Shown: in pieces, positions 63,126-64,000 of the stretch
Layout of the letters: each line of letters begins with the position of its first letter
Position numbering within the stretch: position 1 is the stretch's first letter
Source of the DNA: JABDGM01 sp046349975
Lineage (GTDB): Bacteria; Planctomycetota; Planctomycetia; Pirellulales; Lacipirellulaceae
Assembly (NCBI GenBank): GCA_046349975.1
Contig: JAXMBH010000009.1
Location: forward strand, 172,305 to 236,304
DNA: 64,000 nucleotides
Reading direction: 5' to 3'
Made by a program: the position numbers and the translations under genes
Notes under the pieces: model-generated
The model's database searches: none
What the model was told of the DNA's origin: nothing
The model's input: only the letters and a program-made list of their open reading frames with translations

Positions 63126-64000
63126 ATGGTGAAGTCATTTGATCAGCGACCTTTGGGAAATTCAGGCCTCACTGTATCGGCTGTTGCGCTCGGCTGTTGG
63201 CCGATTGCCGGCGTCACGACGCTTGGTGTCAATGATGCCGACAGCATCGCCACGATTCAGAAGTGCTTTGATGTTGGCATCAACCACCTCGATACGGCGT
63301 ACGTATACGGTCCGAACGGCGAGAGTGAGAACCTCATACGGCGGGCGCTCGGCGACCGTCGCGACGAAGTCGTACTCGCGACGAAGTGCGGCATTCATTA
63401 CGAAGGCGAGGAAATGGTGACCGACTGCCGGCCGGAGCGGCTCAAGGCGGAATGCGACGAGTCGCTGCGCCGGTTGGGCACCGATCGTGTTGAGTTACTA
63501 TATCTGCATACGCCGGATGAGAATGTGCCGCTCGCGGAATCGGCCGGTGCGCTGCGCGAACTGATGGAAGCCGGCAAGACGCGGTCGGTCGGGATCTCGA
63601 ATTTCACGGTCGAGCAGATGCAGGAGTTCGCGGCCGCGTGCCCGATCGTGGCGACCCAGATGCCGTACAACATGCTGCAGCGCGGGATCCAGCAGGAGAC
63701 GATTCCGTGGTGCCGCGAGCACAATGTTTCGGTAATGGTGTACTGGCCGCTGATGAAGGGAATCCTGGCGGGCCGGCTCAACCGCGAGGCAGGTCTCGAT
63801 TCGCTTGATAGCCGCCGCAAAAATCCGGGTTACGTTGGCGACGAATGGGAACGCAACCAGGACTTTGTCGATCGCTTGCGCGAGGCCGCGGCGATGCGCG
63901 CGCACACGGTGGCCCCACTCGTGGTGAACTGGACGATTCATCAGGCGGGCATCACGACCGCGCTCTGCGGGGCGAAACGCCCGCAGCAGATCGAAGAGAC
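63126..64000 (+). CDS. Aldo/keto reductase, 3' end beyond the window
   Basis: 291 codons are visible and the frame is open to the window edge. The TIM-barrel NADPH oxidoreductase motifs are in order: RPLGNSGLTVSAVALGCW, the catalytic aspartate and tyrosine in NHLDTAYVYGPNGESE, the lysine in LATKCG, and YLHTPDE. SVGISNFTVEQMQEF is followed by TQMPYNML. The ATG at 63126 is preceded by a typical spacing. The substrate is unknown; family members reduce sugars or aldehydes. Confidence 0.9.
   Translation, partial: MVKSFDQRPLGNSGLTVSAVALGCWPIAGVTTLGVNDADSIATIQKCFDVGINHLDTAYVYGPNGESENLIRRALGDRRDEVVLATKCGIHYEGEEMVTDCRPERLKAECDESLRRLGTDRVELLYLHTPDENVPLAESAGALRELMEAGKTRSVGISNFTVEQMQEFAAACPIVATQMPYNMLQRGIQQETIPWCREHNVSVMVYWPLMKGILAGRLNREAGLDSLDSRRKNPGYVGDEWERNQDFVDRLREAAAMRAHTVAPLVVNWTIHQAGITTALCGAKRPQQIEE

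Overview
The window looks like a chromosome segment of a planctomycete, most likely of the Pirellulales type. The evidence is the GC-rich codon use, secreted giant proteins with the N-terminal sorting motif LE.RR.(L/M) and C-terminal dockerins or GEVED domains, a DUF1559 prepilin-like protein, an ECF sigma factor paired with a zinc-finger serine/threonine kinase, a secreted sulfatase, and weak or absent Shine-Dalgarno sites at many genes. No rRNA, phage, CRISPR array or transposase gene was seen. The species cannot be named from the sequence.

Layout. 1-4258: 3' part of a large GEVED/dockerin surface protein. 4460-8301: MATE exporter, tRNA-Ser, FkbM methyltransferase, small basic protein. 8396-13186 (minus): dnaK then clpB. 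13726-19913 (plus): a housekeeping run pheA, tpiA, secG, yicC, gmk, rpoZ, coaC, coaB. 20048-22540 (minus): beta-helix dockerin protein. 22727-24843: ispD, tyrS. 25361-30515: small membrane protein, then an ABC ATPase / permease / membrane-anchored helical protein operon. 30890-37260: WD40 protein and a 1,761-residue SdrD/Cna-B repeat surface protein. 37261-38346: about 1.1 kb of repeats. 38347-41538: ECF sigma factor, kinase and exported coiled-coil protein. 41547-51164 (minus): addB, addA, cca, a small membrane protein and a 56-residue coiled-coil protein. 51825-56532: DUF1559 protein, tRNA-Leu, sulfatase, GDP-mannose 4,6-dehydratase. 56601-60115 (minus): a complex I cluster nuoI-nuoA-nuoC-(four-helix-bundle gene)-nuoD with no nuoB. 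61106-64000: csrA, tRNA-Glu, hemH and a truncated aldo/keto reductase.

The strongest unexplained signal is a set of intergenic arrays built from degenerate 7-nucleotide units. I count 14 loci. At 11 of them the array comes as two arms in inverted orientation, so the transcript could fold into a long hairpin. The 'word' differs between loci while the 7-nt step is kept (one locus steps by 8). Almost all lie between co-directional genes, and at 11 of 14 the array ends within about 9 nt of the downstream start codon or overlaps it (clpB, tpiA, gmk, coaC, coaB, tyrS, cca, a 56-residue protein gene, sulfatase, nuoD, nuoA). One copy, between nuoC and nuoD, carries an S23/Avd-like four-helix-bundle gene between its two arms. 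This suggests a mobile or regulatory hairpin element family of which the other arrays are ORF-less relatives. Several proteins have termini encoded by the arrays.

A second layer of repeats (REP-like hairpins that also insert in frame into addA, a 269-bp element with perfect 21-bp inverted ends, and two copies of a nested-palindrome mosaic) fills other intergenic spaces. All coordinates, motif readings and repeat alignments were made by eye; no database search was run.
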